From Oceanicella sp. SM1341 (GTDB taxonomy: Bacteria; Pseudomonadota; Alphaproteobacteria; Rhodobacterales; Rhodobacteraceae): a stretch of DNA of 64,000 nucleotides. The position numbers and the translations under genes are program-made. Position 1 is the first letter of the stretch, and every line of letters begins with the position of its first letter. The notes under the pieces are model-generated. The model was not told where the DNA came from, ran no database searches, and saw nothing but the letters and a program-made list of their open reading frames with translations. Location: positions 94,142 through 158,141 of the forward strand of contig NZ_QRGC01000010.1 in the NCBI RefSeq assembly GCF_003448965.1. Reading direction: 5' to 3'. Positions 14,537-24,591 of this stretch are shown here, one piece after another.

Positions 14537-15072
14537 TGCGCGCGGTGCTCGACGCCTGTGTGCTCTACCCGACGGCGACGCGCACCCTGCTGCTGGCGGC
14601 GGCCGAGGCCGGCGTGCTCACCCCGGTCTGGTCGGCGCGGATCCTCGAGGAATGGGCCCGTGCCATGGCGCGGGGCGGCGCCGCGTCCGAGGCGGCGACG
14701 CGTGCCGAAATCGCCGCGCTGGAAGCGCGCTGGCAGGCGAGCGTGGTTCCCCGCGTGCTGGAGCATGACCTGCCCGATGCGGACGACACGCATGTGCTCG
14801 GCGCCTGTCTCGCGGGGGGAGCGGACACGTTGGTGACGCGGAACCTGCGGGACTTTCCGCTGCGGCGTCTCACCCCGCTGGGCGTTGCCCGGACAGACCC
14901 GGACAGCCTGTTGCTGGGCCTCGTGCGCGACGGCCTTGCGCTGGCGGAGCAGGCGGAGGCCATGCGCAGGGCCGCCGGCTGGAGCGGCGACCTGCGCTCG
15001 TTTCTCAAGCGCGCCGGCCTGCCGCGGCTGGGCAAGCACCTCTGTGGTGCCGCTCTGGCGGCCCGGGGCTAG
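14536..15072 (+). CDS. PIN-domain protein
   Basis: 178 aa. The first conserved acidic residue of a PIN nuclease is Asp6 in MRAVLDACVLYP. The second acidic cluster is DLPDADDTHVLGA, and TLVTRNLRDFP supplies the third, so the metal site looks intact. It belongs to a roseobacter PIN family of this length. No antitoxin-like gene precedes it; instead it overlaps the rRNA methyltransferase stop as TGATG. An RNA-processing role coupled to the methyltransferase is therefore as likely as a toxin role. It ends 4 nt inside the convergent TetR gene. Confidence 0.75.
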   Translation: MRAVLDACVLYPTATRTLLLAAAEAGVLTPVWSARILEEWARAMARGGAASEAATRAEIAALEARWQASVVPRVLEHDLPDADDTHVLGACLAGGADTLVTRNLRDFPLRRLTPLGVARTDPDSLLLGLVRDGLALAEQAEAMRRAAGWSGDLRSFLKRAGLPRLGKHLCGAALAARG

Positions 15073-15671
15073 GAGGCCAGCGCGGCCGGACTGCTGGCAC
15101 GAAGCTGCGCGAGGGCGCCGTCGGCGATGCTGCGCAGCCAGGGCTCGCCCGGAGAGGTGCGCGAGAGCACCCTTATCGAGACGACTGCCCCCAGCAACAC
15201 CCGCGCGAGGTCCCGGACCGGCGCTTCGGGCGCGAGGGAACCTTGCGTGACGGCGCGCTCCAGGGCGCGCAGGAGGGCCGCCTCGAGCTCGCCCAACCCG
15301 CCGCTCACCGCGGCGCGGATCTCCTTGTCGAGCGCCACGGGGCTGGCGGCCGAGTTCACCAGCAGGCAGCCGCAGGGGTCGGCCGCGGAAACCAGCACGA
15401 TCGAGCCGAGGAAGCACTCGATCGCGGCGAGCGGGTCTGCCGAGCGGTCGAGCAGGGCGATGCGCCGGCGTGGCGAGGCGTCCATGTAGGCTTCGAGCGC
15501 GCGCAGGAACAGGGTCTTCTTGTCGCCGAAGGCGTTGTAGAGGCTGGACGATTTCAGCCCCATCTCGCGCTCGAGATCGCGCATCGAGGAGGCGTGGTAG
15601 CCGCGCTCCCGAAAGCAGGCGATGGCGCCGTCCATGGCGCGCGTCTCGTCAAAGCTGCGATATCTGCCCAT
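15069..15671 (-). CDS. TetR/AcrR family transcriptional regulator
   Basis: 200 aa. Helix-turn-helix at residues ~10-55: ETRAMDGAIACFRERGYHASSMRDLEREMGLKSSSLYNAFGDKKTLF. The C-terminal ligand domain contains ADPCGCLLVNSA, typical of the TetR subfamily that often controls electrophile or aldehyde responses (NemR/AcuR-like). ATG 15671 with GAAGGGG upstream is preferred over a start 24 codons earlier. Its target is unknown; the next plus-strand gene upstream is the carbonic anhydrase, across 508 bp. Confidence 0.85.
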   Translation of the reverse strand: MGRYRSFDETRAMDGAIACFRERGYHASSMRDLEREMGLKSSSLYNAFGDKKTLFLRALEAYMDASPRRRIALLDRSADPLAAIECFLGSIVLVSAADPCGCLLVNSAASPVALDKEIRAAVSGGLGELEAALLRALERAVTQGSLAPEAPVRDLARVLLGAVVSIRVLSRTSPGEPWLRSIADGALAQLRASSPAALAS

Positions 15672-16179
15672 TGCAAACCCCTTCTCGCGGTCGAACACCC
15701 GCACGCCGGCGGCCTCCCGGGTGACTGAAGATCTGGAGCGCATGTTTCAGAATCAAGTCCCCCACACCGACCCGCGGCCATGGAAGGGGTACCCGCGGCG
15801 AATTGCAACCGCCGTTCACGGATCGTGCACGGCCGCGGCCGGGGCGGGGCCGGCGATTGTGCACCCCGAGAGTGTTGCCCGGCCTTCATGGCCCGGGTCC
15901 GGAAGCTCGACGCGCAAGCGGGCAGCTGTGCGCCGCGGGGCGCCGGTAAGCCATCCTCTCAGCCGGTCACGAAGGGAGCCAGGCCTTCGGCGCCACGGGG
16001 CATCGGCGGGCCGGAAGGGGCACGTCATCATGGTGCGGGCCGGGCAGATGCCCGGGGCGGTCGGCGCCCTTGCGGAGGCGCCCGGCGTTCGGAACCCTTG
16101 TCAACCGGGCCCCGGGGCGGCATTAGACTGCCAGCGGGGCGTGGCCCCGTTTCGTGGCACAATTGCAGGAGATCCGGGA
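15672..16179. other. divergent intergenic region, tetR to carbonic anhydrase
   Basis: 508 bp without a convincing gene on either strand. Open frames here lack codon support and ribosome-binding sites. It should hold the tetR promoter and operator on the left and the carbonic anhydrase promoter on the right. Two copies of GTGCAC (about 15824 and 15858) flank a GC-rich stretch, but I see no clear palindromic TetR operator. Confidence 0.4.
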
Positions 16180-16782
16180 ATGGACAGGCTCGTCGAAGGG
16201 TACAGGCGGTTTCGCGAGGGGGTGTGGCCGGAGCAGCGCGCGCGCTACGAGACCCTGTCGGAGATCGGCCAGAGCCCCGAGGCGCTGGTGATTTCCTGCT
16301 CGGATTCGCGGGTGGACCCGGCGACGGTGTTCAACGCCCGGCCCGGCGAGATCTTCGTGGTGCGCAACGTGGCGGGCCTGGTGCCGCCCTATGAGCCCGA
16401 TGGCCGGCGGCACGGCACCTCGGCGGCGCTGGAATACGCCGTGCGGGTGCTGAAGGTCGACCGGATCGTGGTGCTGGGCCATGCCCAGTGCGGCGGCGTG
16501 CAGGGCCTGGTGCAGGGCATGCCGGCGGAAGTGAGCGACTTCCTGGAGACCTGGATGAGCACCGCCTCGGAGGTGCTGAAGAACAGCCCGCCCGAGGGCG
16601 TGGACCCGCTCGAGTTCTACGAGACCGAGGTGGTGCGCGTGTCGCTTGCCAACCTGATGACCTTCCCCTGGGTGCGCGAGGCGGTGGAGGCCGGGCGGCT
16701 GCAGCTCGCCGGGTTCCGCTTCGGCATCGCCGAGGGCAAGCTGCTGCGCCTGGTCGACGGCGCCTTCGTCGAGGTGGAGTGA
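16180..16782 (+). CDS. beta-class carbonic anhydrase
   Basis: 200 aa. Interconverts CO2 and bicarbonate in the cytoplasm. The zinc ligands are Cys40 in SCSDSR (with Asp42/Arg44), and His101 and Cys104 in GHAQCGG. The NVAGLVPPYEPDGRRHGTSAALEYAV stretch is standard for the family. ATG 16180 follows AGGAGATCCGGGA. It is a single gene, convergent with dnaB. Confidence 0.93.
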   Translation: MDRLVEGYRRFREGVWPEQRARYETLSEIGQSPEALVISCSDSRVDPATVFNARPGEIFVVRNVAGLVPPYEPDGRRHGTSAALEYAVRVLKVDRIVVLGHAQCGGVQGLVQGMPAEVSDFLETWMSTASEVLKNSPPEGVDPLEFYETEVVRVSLANLMTFPWVREAVEAGRLQLAGFRFGIAEGKLLRLVDGAFVEVE

Positions 16783-16791
16783 GCCTCCCGG

Positions 16792-16813
16792 GGCCGGGCG
16801 GCTGCGCCCGGCC
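16792..16813. terminator. GC hairpin between convergent genes
   Basis: GGCCGGGCG / CGCCCGGCC, a 9-bp perfect stem with loop GCTG, fills the 31-bp gap between carbonic anhydrase and dnaB. There is no T tract, so it would be a non-canonical bidirectional terminator. Confidence 0.4.
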
Positions 16814-18289
<1,476 letters not shown>

Positions 18290-18371
18290 GTGAATCGCTC
18301 TCCTCGGGCCCGGTATAACCCGGGCGCGCATTTTTCACAGGGTGTGAATGTCGGGGATAACTCGCCCGCAC

Positions 18372-18402
18372 AAAAAAGCACGGCGCCCCGAGGGCGCCGT
18401 GC
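18372..18402 (-). terminator. intrinsic terminator after rplI
   Basis: An 11-bp stem (18378-18388 with 18392-18402, loop CGA), followed on the minus strand by six Us (A6 at 18372-18377). It ends the rpsF-rpsR-rplI transcript ahead of dnaB. Confidence 0.9.
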
Positions 18403-18431
18403 TCGTGTCTTTCCGGCAGGGCCGGGAGCGA

Positions 18432-19055
18432 TCAGACGTTGGGCTGATCGTCGGCCTGGCTGTCGCCGTCCTCGATCGGGGACTCGTCGTCCTCGCGGGT
18501 GGCGCCGCCGATGTCGTCGAACAGCTCGGAGATCTCGAACTCGGCTTCGGCATCGGCCTCGGCGCGCAGGTCCTGGATCGAGCGGCCGGCGGCCTGGAGC
18601 TCGGCTTCATCCATCGAGCGGGCCACGTTGACCGTGATGGTCGCTTCCACTTCCGGGTGCAGGGACACGACCAGCGGGTGCAGGCCGAGTTCCTTGATCG
18701 GGCGGTCGACGACGATCTGCTTGCGGTCGATGGTGACACCGGCCTCGTCGGCGGCATCGGCCACGTCACGCGGGGTGACGGAACCGTAGAGCGCGCCGGA
18801 TTCGGCGGCGGAGCGGATCACGATGAAGGTGAGGCCGTCGATGCGCTCTGCAGCGGCTTCGGCTTCCTTCTTCGTCTCGAGGTTGCGGGCCTCGAGCTGG
18901 GCGCGCTGCGCCTCGAAACGCTCCATGTTGCCCTTGGTGGCGCGGAGCGCCTTGCCCTGGGGCAGGAGGTAGTTGCGGGCGAAGCCATCCTTGACGGCGA
19001 CGACGTCGCCCATCTGGCCCAGCTTTGCCACGCGCTCAAGAAGAACGATCTGCAT
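18432..19055 (-). CDS. rplI: 50S ribosomal protein L9
   Basis: 207 aa, about 55 longer than the E. coli protein. The N-terminal domain [32 protein letters not shown] is canonical, then the long connecting helix ([20 protein letters not shown]) and C-terminal domain. The extra length is an acidic tail (from about residue 160) rich in Asp/Glu, ending [10 protein letters not shown]. Such extensions are known in Rhodobacterales L9. It is the third gene of the S6-S18-L9 operon, 12 nt after rpsR. Confidence 0.96.
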   Translation of the reverse strand: MQIVLLERVAKLGQMGDVVAVKDGFARNYLLPQGKALRATKGNMERFEAQRAQLEARNLETKKEAEAAAERIDGLTFIVIRSAAESGALYGSVTPRDVADAADEAGVTIDRKQIVVDRPIKELGLHPLVVSLHPEVEATITVNVARSMDEAELQAAGRSIQDLRAEADAEAEFEISELFDDIGGATREDDESPIEDGDSQADDQPNV

Positions 19056-19067
19056 GTCGTCTGCTCC

Positions 19068-19295
19068 TTATTTCACGGCGTAGGGCAGCAGGGCGAGGAA
19101 GCGGGCGCGCTTGATGGCGCGCGCGAGCTCACGCTGCTTCTTCGCGGAGACCGCGGTGATGCGGGAGGGAACGATCTTGCCGCGCTCGGAGATGTAGCGC
19201 TGCAGGAGCTTCACGTCCTTGTAGTCGATCTTCGGGGCATCGGCACCGGAGAACGGGCAGGACTTGCGGCGGCGGAAGAACGGTTTGCGTGCCAT
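19068..19295 (-). CDS. rpsR: 30S ribosomal protein S18
   Basis: 75 aa. The sequence [17 protein letters not shown], then [20 protein letters not shown] and the end FLALLPYAV, is diagnostic of S18, which binds the 30S platform together with S6. ATG 19295 is set by the conserved N-terminus. It is 17 nt after rpsF. Confidence 0.96.
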   Translation of the reverse strand: MARKPFFRRRKSCPFSGADAPKIDYKDVKLLQRYISERGKIVPSRITAVSAKKQRELARAIKRARFLALLPYAVK

Positions 19296-19312
19296 TGTGT
19301 CTGCTCCCTTTC

Positions 19313-19699
19313 TCAGTTGTCGCGGTCGCGGCGGGGACGATCGTCGCGGTCGCGCCGGGGGCGCTCGTCGCGGGCGTTCTTGGCCTGGATGACCGCGGTC
19401 GGGCCTTCCTCGTGCTCGTCGACGCGGATGGTCAGCACGCGCATCACGTCGTCGTGGATGCGGGCGAGACGCTCCATCTCGGCGACGGCCGGGGCCGGGG
19501 CGTCGGAACGCAGGAAGCCGTAGTGGCCCTTGCGACCCTTGTTGATCTTGTAGGCGAGGGTTTTCAGGCCCCAGTATTCGGTGCCGATGACGGACCCGCC
19601 ATTGTCCTTGAGGATCTGGCCGAGATGCTCGATGAGCCCTTCGGCCTGCGCGTTGGACAGGTCCTGACGCGCGATGAAGACATGCTCGTAGAGAGCCAT
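19313..19699 (-). CDS. rpsF: 30S ribosomal protein S6
   Basis: 128 aa. [24 protein letters not shown] and [17 protein letters not shown] are typical. The C-terminal tail alternates Arg and Asp (about residues 111-128) and exceeds the core fold. S6 pairs with S18 on the small subunit. It is the first gene of the operon, with a recognisable promoter about 100 nt upstream, leaving a leader that could hold the S6:S18 autoregulatory motif. Confidence 0.95.
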   Translation of the reverse strand: MALYEHVFIARQDLSNAQAEGLIEHLGQILKDNGGSVIGTEYWGLKTLAYKINKGRKGHYGFLRSDAPAPAVAEMERLARIHDDVMRVLTIRVDEHEEGPTAVIQAKNARDERPRRDRDDRPRRDRDN

Positions 19700-19801
19700 G
19701 TGCCACCTGTTCTATGGGCGTGCTTCGCCATGCGGTCTGCCGCCCCGGCCGGCCCGCATTCGAGAGGCTACGCGAGTTCATCTGACCCGGGGAAGCGTGC
19801 C

Positions 19802-19829
19802 TTATACACGGAACGCCCCGCTTTGCAAG
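19802..19829 (-). promoter_or_regulatory. sigma-70-type promoter of rpsF operon
   Basis: On the minus strand, TTGCAA (19829-19824), a 16-nt spacer, then TATAAG (19807-19802). The predicted start is near 19795, giving a 5' leader of about 95 nt before rpsF. Confidence 0.6.
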
Positions 19830-19913
19830 GCGCGGCCGGGGCTGCGGCACCTTGTTCTGGGCCCCGCGAGTGATTACACGGAGGCCTCGGAGAGCGGAAC
19901 CGAAAGGAAGCAG

Positions 19914-20852
19914 ATGAGCCGAGCATTCGTATTCCCGGGGCAGGGCGCCCAGGCCGTGGGCATGGGCAAGGACCTGGCCGAGGCCTATCCCGCGGCCCGG
20001 GCCGTGTTCGAGGAGGTCGACGAGGCCCTGGGCGAGAAGCTCAGCGCGCTGATCTGGGAGGGTTCCGCCGAGGATCTCACCCTCACCGCCAACGCGCAGC
20101 CGGCGCTGATGGCGACCTCGATCGCGGCGCTGCGCGCGCTGGAGGCCGAGGGCGTGACGGTGGCGAGCGCGGCATACGTGGCCGGGCATTCGCTGGGCGA
20201 GTACTCGGCGCTGTGCGCGGCGGGCACGCTGGGCCTGTCGGACACCGCGCGGCTGCTGCGCATCCGCGGCATGGCCATGCAGGAGGCGGTGCCGGTGGGC
20301 ATCGGCGCCATGGCCGCCCTGCTGGGGCTCGACTTCCGCACCGCGGTGGCGGTGGCCGAGGAGGCCGCGCAGGGCGAGATCTGCCAGGCCGCGAATGACA
20401 ACGACCCCGGGCAGGTGGTGGTCTCCGGCCATCGCCCGGCGGTGGAGCGGGCGGTGGAGATCGCCAAGGAGAAGGGCGCGAAGCGCGCCATCCTTCTGCC
20501 GGTGAGCGCGCCCTTCCATTGCGCGCTGATGCAGCCCGCGGCCGAGCGCATGTCCGAGGCGCTGGCGGGGGTGACCTTCGAGAAGCCCGTGGTGCCGCTG
20601 GTGGCGAACGTGCTTGCCACCCCGGTGAGCCATCCGGACGAGATCCGCGCCCTGCTGGTGCGCCAGGTAACCGGTGCCGTGCGCTGGCGCGAGAGCGTGG
20701 CCTGGATGGCCGGCGAGGGCGGGGTGACCGAGTTCGTTGAGATCGGCGCCGGCAAGGCGCTCAGCGGCATGATCCGGCGCATCGCGAAGGATGCGGCAAC
20801 GGTGGCGGTGAATCGCCCGGCAGACGTGACCGCCTACGCGGGCGCGCAGTGA
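19914..20852 (+). CDS. fabD: malonyl-CoA:ACP transacylase
   Basis: 312 aa. Loads malonyl groups on ACP for fatty-acid synthesis. N-terminal [14 protein letters not shown]; the catalytic Ser93 is in [10 protein letters not shown] and the partner His in SAPFHCALM; the C-terminal part has GAVRWRESV and [17 protein letters not shown] 19914 with GAAAGGAAGC upstream. It is the first gene of fabD-fabG, divergent from rpsF. Confidence 0.96.
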   Translation: MSRAFVFPGQGAQAVGMGKDLAEAYPAARAVFEEVDEALGEKLSALIWEGSAEDLTLTANAQPALMATSIAALRALEAEGVTVASAAYVAGHSLGEYSALCAAGTLGLSDTARLLRIRGMAMQEAVPVGIGAMAALLGLDFRTAVAVAEEAAQGEICQAANDNDPGQVVVSGHRPAVERAVEIAKEKGAKRAILLPVSAPFHCALMQPAAERMSEALAGVTFEKPVVPLVANVLATPVSHPDEIRALLVRQVTGAVRWRESVAWMAGEGGVTEFVEIGAGKALSGMIRRIAKDAATVAVNRPADVTAYAGAQ

Positions 20853-20862
20853 GGAGAGACAG

Positions 20863-21600
20863 ATGTTCGAACTGACAGGCAAGACCGCGCTGGTGACCGG
20901 CGCCTCGGGCGGCATCGGCGGCGCGGTGGCGAAGGCCCTGCACGCCCAGGGCGCCACCGTGGGGCTGAGCGGCACCCGCACCGCGCCGCTGGAGGAGCTG
21001 GCGGCCGAGCTCGGCGAGCGCGCCCATGTGCTGCCCTGCAACCTTTCCGACAAGGATGCCGTGGAAGCGCTGCCCAAGCAGGCCGCGGCCGCCATGGGCT
21101 CGGTCGACATCCTGGTGAACAATGCCGGTGTCACGCGCGACAACCTGTTCATGCGCATGTCGGATGATGAATGGCAGACGGTGCTGGACATCAACCTCAC
21201 CTCCGCCATGCGCCTCGCGCGCGGGGTGCTGCGCGGCATGATGAAGGCGCGCTGGGGGCGTATCGTCTCCGTCACCTCCATCGTGGGCGTGACCGGCAAC
21301 CCGGGGCAGGGCAACTACGCCGCCTCCAAGGCCGGCATGATCGGCATGTCCAAGAGCCTTGCGCAGGAAGTGGCCAGCCGCAACATCACGGTGAACTGCG
21401 TGGCGCCCGGCTTCATCACCACCGCGATGACCGATGCGCTGAACGACGAGCAGAAGGCGCGCCTGCTGGCGGGCATCCCGGCGGGCCGCATGGGCGAGGC
21501 CGGTGAAATTGCCGCCGCCGTGGCCTTTCTGGCGAGCCGGGAAGCCGCATATGTCACGGGGCAGACCCTGCATGTGAACGGCGGCATGGCAATGATCTGA
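20863..21600 (+). CDS. fabG: 3-oxoacyl-ACP reductase
   Basis: 245 aa short-chain dehydrogenase. NADPH motif [16 protein letters not shown], catalytic Ser in SVTSIVG, and YAASKAG with the Tyr/Lys pair; the end [12 protein letters not shown] is diagnostic of FabG. It follows fabD by 10 nt with GAGGAGAGAC as ribosome-binding site. Confidence 0.96.
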   Translation: MFELTGKTALVTGASGGIGGAVAKALHAQGATVGLSGTRTAPLEELAAELGERAHVLPCNLSDKDAVEALPKQAAAAMGSVDILVNNAGVTRDNLFMRMSDDEWQTVLDINLTSAMRLARGVLRGMMKARWGRIVSVTSIVGVTGNPGQGNYAASKAGMIGMSKSLAQEVASRNITVNCVAPGFITTAMTDALNDEQKARLLAGIPAGRMGEAGEIAAAVAFLASREAAYVTGQTLHVNGGMAMI

Positions 21601-21607
21601 CGGTGCT

Positions 21608-21657
21608 TTCCGGCACGCGCAATCAGGATTTGCACGTGCCGGAAGGTGTGGTATAGG
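21608..21657 (+). promoter_or_regulatory. acpP promoter overlapped by an inverted repeat
   Basis: A 10-bp perfect inverted repeat (TTCCGGCACG at 21608-21617, CGTGCCGGAA at 21635-21644) overlaps a sigma-70-like promoter: TTGCAC (21630-21635), 16-nt spacer, TATAGG (21652-21657). The repeat starts 8 nt after the fabG stop, so it may be an operator, a weak terminator, or both. The acpP leader would be about 125 nt. Confidence 0.5.
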
Positions 21658-21787
21658 CCCGGCAGAATACAAGCCGGGGGCCTTGCCTACGGGTCTGTTT
21701 CTGTGCGGCCATCTGACAATCGCCCGGCCGGCCGCACTCCCACATCGAGGCAACCCCCGCGGGGGGTCAAACTGCGAGGACAGGACT

Positions 21788-22021
21788 ATGAGCGATATCG
21801 CTGAGCGCGTTAAGAAGATTGTTGTCGAGCACCTGAGCGTTGACGAAGACAAGGTGGTCGAGGGCGCGTCCTTCATCGACGATCTGGGCGCGGATTCGCT
21901 GGACACCGTCGAGCTGGTGATGGCTTTCGAGGAAGAGTTCGGGATCGAGATCCCCGACGATGCCGCCGAGACCATCCAGACTTTCGGCGACGCGGTGAAG
22001 TACATCTCCGAGAACGCCTGA
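21788..22021 (+). CDS. acpP: acyl carrier protein
   Basis: 77 aa, acidic. Ser37 in [13 protein letters not shown] receives the 4'-phosphopantetheine arm. It carries growing acyl chains between the Fab enzymes. ATG 21788 follows GCGAGGACAGG. Codon usage is less extreme than in neighbouring genes (GTT, ATT present), as often seen for this very highly expressed gene. It has its own promoter and terminator. Confidence 0.97.
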   Translation: MSDIAERVKKIVVEHLSVDEDKVVEGASFIDDLGADSLDTVELVMAFEEEFGIEIPDDAAETIQTFGDAVKYISENA

Positions 22022-22047
22022 CCCGTTCCGGACTTCCGGAAGGACTG

Positions 22048-22080
22048 CGGCATCCGGGCGATCCGGATGCCGTTTCTGTT
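22048..22080 (+). terminator. intrinsic terminator after acpP
   Basis: CGGCATCCGG / CCGGATGCCG, a 10-bp perfect stem (22048-22057, 22063-22072, loop GCGAT), followed by TTTCTGTTTC. It separates the abundant acpP mRNA from fabF. Confidence 0.85.
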
Positions 22081-22168
22081 TCGGGCAACATGTCGCCCAA
22101 GGGCTTCTTGCCGCCGGCGCGATGACTGCTGTAGAAGGGGCCCGACCAATGAGAGCTGAGGAGCGCTG

Positions 22169-23428
22169 ATGAGACGGGTTGTGATTACCGGGCTGGGTAT
22201 GGTCACGCCTCTGGCCTGCGGAGTGGAGCAGACCTGGGAGCGCCTGATCGCCGGAAAGTCCGGGGCCGGCAAGATCCGCTATTTCGACGCGAGCCAACTG
22301 GCATGCGATATCGCCTGCGAAATCCCGCTGGGCGACGGTACGGACGGCACCTACAATGCCGACGACTGGGTCTCGCCCAAGGACCAGCGCAAGACCGACC
22401 GGTTCATCACCTATGCGCTCACCGCGGCCGAGCAGGCCGTGACCGACGCCGGCTGGAAGCCGACGGACGAGGAGGAGTGCCTGCGCACCGGCGTGATGAT
22501 CGGCTCGGGCATCGGGGGTGTCGAATCCATCGCCGAGACGGCGCTGGTACTGCGCGACCGCGGCCCGCGCCGCGTCTCGCCCTTCTTCATCCCCGGCGCG
22601 CTGATCAACCTGTGCTCCGGCCAGGTGTCGATCCGCTACGGGTTCCGCGGGCCCAACCACTCGGTGGTGACCGCCTGCTCGACCGGCGCGCACGCGATCG
22701 GCGACGCGGCCCGGCTGATCATGCTCGGCGATGCCGACGTGATGGTGGCCGGCGGGGCGGAGAGCCCGGTGTGCGAGATCGGTGTCGCGGGCTTTGCCGC
22801 CTGCAAGGCGCTCTCCACCCATTTCAACGACGAGCCCACGCGCGCCAGCCGGCCCTATGACAAGGACCGCGATGGCTTCGTGATGGGCGAGGGCGCCGGC
22901 GTGGTGGTGCTCGAGGAATACGAGCACGCCAAGGCGCGCGGCGCGAAGATCTACGGCGAGGTGCTGGGCTACGGCCTGTCGGGCGACGCATATCACATCA
23001 CCTCGCCCGCGCCGGACGGCAACGGCGGCTACCGGGCCATGCAGGGCGCGCTGCGCTCGGCCGGCATCTCGGTGGACAACATCGACTACGTGAACGCGCA
23101 CGGCACCTCGACCCCGCTGGGCGACGAGATCGAGCTCGGCGCCGTGACCCGCCTGCTGGGCTCGGCGGCGGAAAAGGTGACCATGTCCTCGACCAAGTCG
23201 TCGATCGGGCACCTTCTGGGGGCCGCGGGCGCGGTGGAGGCGATCTTCTGCCTGCTCGCCATGCGCGACGGCATCGCCCCGCCGACGCTCAACCTCGAGA
23301 ACCCCTCGGTGGAGACGGTGCTCGACCTCGCGCCGCTGAAGGCGCGCGAGCGCAAGATCGACATCGCTCTGTCGAACTCCTTCGGCTTCGGCGGCACCAA
23401 TGCCTCGCTGATCATGGGCAAGGTGTGA
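22169..23428 (+). CDS. fabF: beta-ketoacyl-ACP synthase II
   Basis: 419 aa condensing enzyme of fatty-acid elongation. The catalytic triad is visible: Cys in TACSTGAHAIGDA, His in NAHGTSTPLGD, and His in SSIGHLLGAAGAVE. The C-terminus NSFGFGGTNASLI is canonical. ATG 22169 has GAGGAGCG upstream. mltG follows after 4 nt, so the two are co-transcribed. Confidence 0.96.
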   Translation: MRRVVITGLGMVTPLACGVEQTWERLIAGKSGAGKIRYFDASQLACDIACEIPLGDGTDGTYNADDWVSPKDQRKTDRFITYALTAAEQAVTDAGWKPTDEEECLRTGVMIGSGIGGVESIAETALVLRDRGPRRVSPFFIPGALINLCSGQVSIRYGFRGPNHSVVTACSTGAHAIGDAARLIMLGDADVMVAGGAESPVCEIGVAGFAACKALSTHFNDEPTRASRPYDKDRDGFVMGEGAGVVVLEEYEHAKARGAKIYGEVLGYGLSGDAYHITSPAPDGNGGYRAMQGALRSAGISVDNIDYVNAHGTSTPLGDEIELGAVTRLLGSAAEKVTMSSTKSSIGHLLGAAGAVEAIFCLLAMRDGIAPPTLNLENPSVETVLDLAPLKARERKIDIALSNSFGFGGTNASLIMGKV

Positions 23429-23432
23429 TCGC

Positions 23433-24431
23433 ATGCGCCATCTCGCGGCGAACGGGCTGAACCTGCTGATCGTCGTCCTGCTGGTGGTGCTGGGCATCAT
23501 CGGCTGGGGCGTGAGCGAGTTTCGCGGCGAGGGGCCGTTGAAGGAGGAGGCGATCGTCGTGCTTGATCGCGGCGAGAGCCTGCAGGCGATCACCGCGAAG
23601 CTCGAGCAGGAGGGCGCGATCTCCAACGGCACGATCTTCCGCATCGGCGCGCGCTACACCGAGCGCGCGACGACGCTGAAGTTCGGCGAATACGCCATCC
23701 CCGCCGGGGCCTCGATGGACGAGATCCTCGCCCTGCTGGCCTCGGGCCGGTCGATCCTCCACCCGGTGACCATTCCGGAGGGGCTTACCTCCTTCCAGGT
23801 GGTGGAGCGGCTGAAGGAAGCGGATTTCCTCACCGGAGAGGTGGCCACCGTGCCGCTCGAGGGGATGCTGGCGCCCGACACCTACAACGTGCAGCGCGGC
23901 ACGCCGCGCCAGGCGGTGATCGACCAGATGCTGGCCGCGCAGCAGCGCATCCTCGCCGCCGCCTGGGAGGGCCGCCAGGCCGACCTGCCGCTGGAGACGC
24001 CCGAGGAGGCGCTGGTGCTCGCCTCCATCGTGGAGAAGGAAACCGGCATTCCGGGCGAACGGCCCGAGGTGGCCTCGGTGTTCATCAACCGCCTGCGCGC
24101 CGGCATGCGGCTGGAGACCGACCCCACGGTGATCTACGGCATCACCGGCGGCAAGGAGGTGCTGGACCGCGGGCTGCGCCGCTCCGAGCTCGCCGCGCGC
24201 ACGCCCTACAACACCTACCAGATCGACGGGCTGCCGCCGACGCCGATTGCCAACCCCGGCCGGGCCGCCATCGCCGCGGTGATGCAGCCGGCGAAGACGG
24301 AGTACCTGTTCTTCGTGGCGGACGGCACCGGGGGGCATGTGTTCGCCACCACCCTTCGCGAGCACAACCGCAATGTGGCCGAATGGCGGCGCATCGAACG
24401 CCAGCGCCAGAGCGAGCAGCAGCAGAACTGA
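23433..24431 (+). CDS. mltG: endolytic murein transglycosylase MltG
   Basis: 332 aa. One N-terminal membrane segment (about 9-28), then the YceG domain. The catalytic Glu is in LASIVEKETGIPGERPEVASVFINRL, and the GLPPTPIANPGRAAI motif follows. It cleaves nascent glycan strands and sets their length, at the periplasmic face of the inner membrane. The family tail is shortened and ends in a Gln/Ser-rich stretch. It ends 30 nt before the promoter in front of the gene transfer agent cluster. Confidence 0.93.
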   Translation: MRHLAANGLNLLIVVLLVVLGIIGWGVSEFRGEGPLKEEAIVVLDRGESLQAITAKLEQEGAISNGTIFRIGARYTERATTLKFGEYAIPAGASMDEILALLASGRSILHPVTIPEGLTSFQVVERLKEADFLTGEVATVPLEGMLAPDTYNVQRGTPRQAVIDQMLAAQQRILAAAWEGRQADLPLETPEEALVLASIVEKETGIPGERPEVASVFINRLRAGMRLETDPTVIYGITGGKEVLDRGLRRSELAARTPYNTYQIDGLPPTPIANPGRAAIAAVMQPAKTEYLFFVADGTGGHVFATTLREHNRNVAEWRRIERQRQSEQQQN

Positions 24432-24460
24432 GGCCTCCGGGAGAGGCGCTCAGATTGCGC

Positions 24461-24489
24461 TTGACATACCGCGCGCTCTTCTGTATAGA
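24461..24489 (+). promoter_or_regulatory. near-consensus sigma-70 promoter upstream of the GTA cluster
   Basis: TTGACA (24461-24466), a 17-nt spacer, TATAGA (24484-24489). It is the best-matching housekeeping promoter I saw in the window. The predicted start is near 24496, only about 22 nt before an intrinsic terminator. Confidence 0.8.
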
Positions 24490-24507
24490 AAGAGCACGCT
24501 GGACGAA

Positions 24508-24591
24508 ATGGGCGCCGAAACCCCGGGATCAAACGATCCCGGGGTTTTTGGTTTTCGTGGCAAGTTCCGCACAAGGCTCGTTTCCATATGA
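24508..24591 (+). CDS. possible 27-aa leader peptide ahead of GTA gene 1
   Basis: ATG 24508, with GGACGAA just upstream, opens a 27-codon frame that reads through the terminator hairpin and stops as ATGA over the gene 1 start. It contains no run of a single regulatory codon; the C-terminal part is basic (KFRTRLVSI). The overlap suggests translational coupling, but the frame may be fortuitous, because the hairpin is itself a reason for unusual sequence. Confidence 0.35.
   Translation: MGAETPGSNDPGVFGFRGKFRTRLVSI
24518..24549 (+). terminator. intrinsic terminator between promoter and GTA gene 1
   Basis: A 13-bp perfect stem (24518-24530 with 24535-24547, loop AAAC) ending in T5. Transcripts from the promoter at 24461 would end here at about 55 nt unless they read through, so it is either an attenuator or the end of a short RNA. 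Confidence 0.88.

Noticed and set aside
14536..15671. PIN plus TetR pair as a toxin-antitoxin system
   Set aside because: The genes are convergent, not an operon, and the TetR protein has a normal ligand domain rather than an antitoxin tail.
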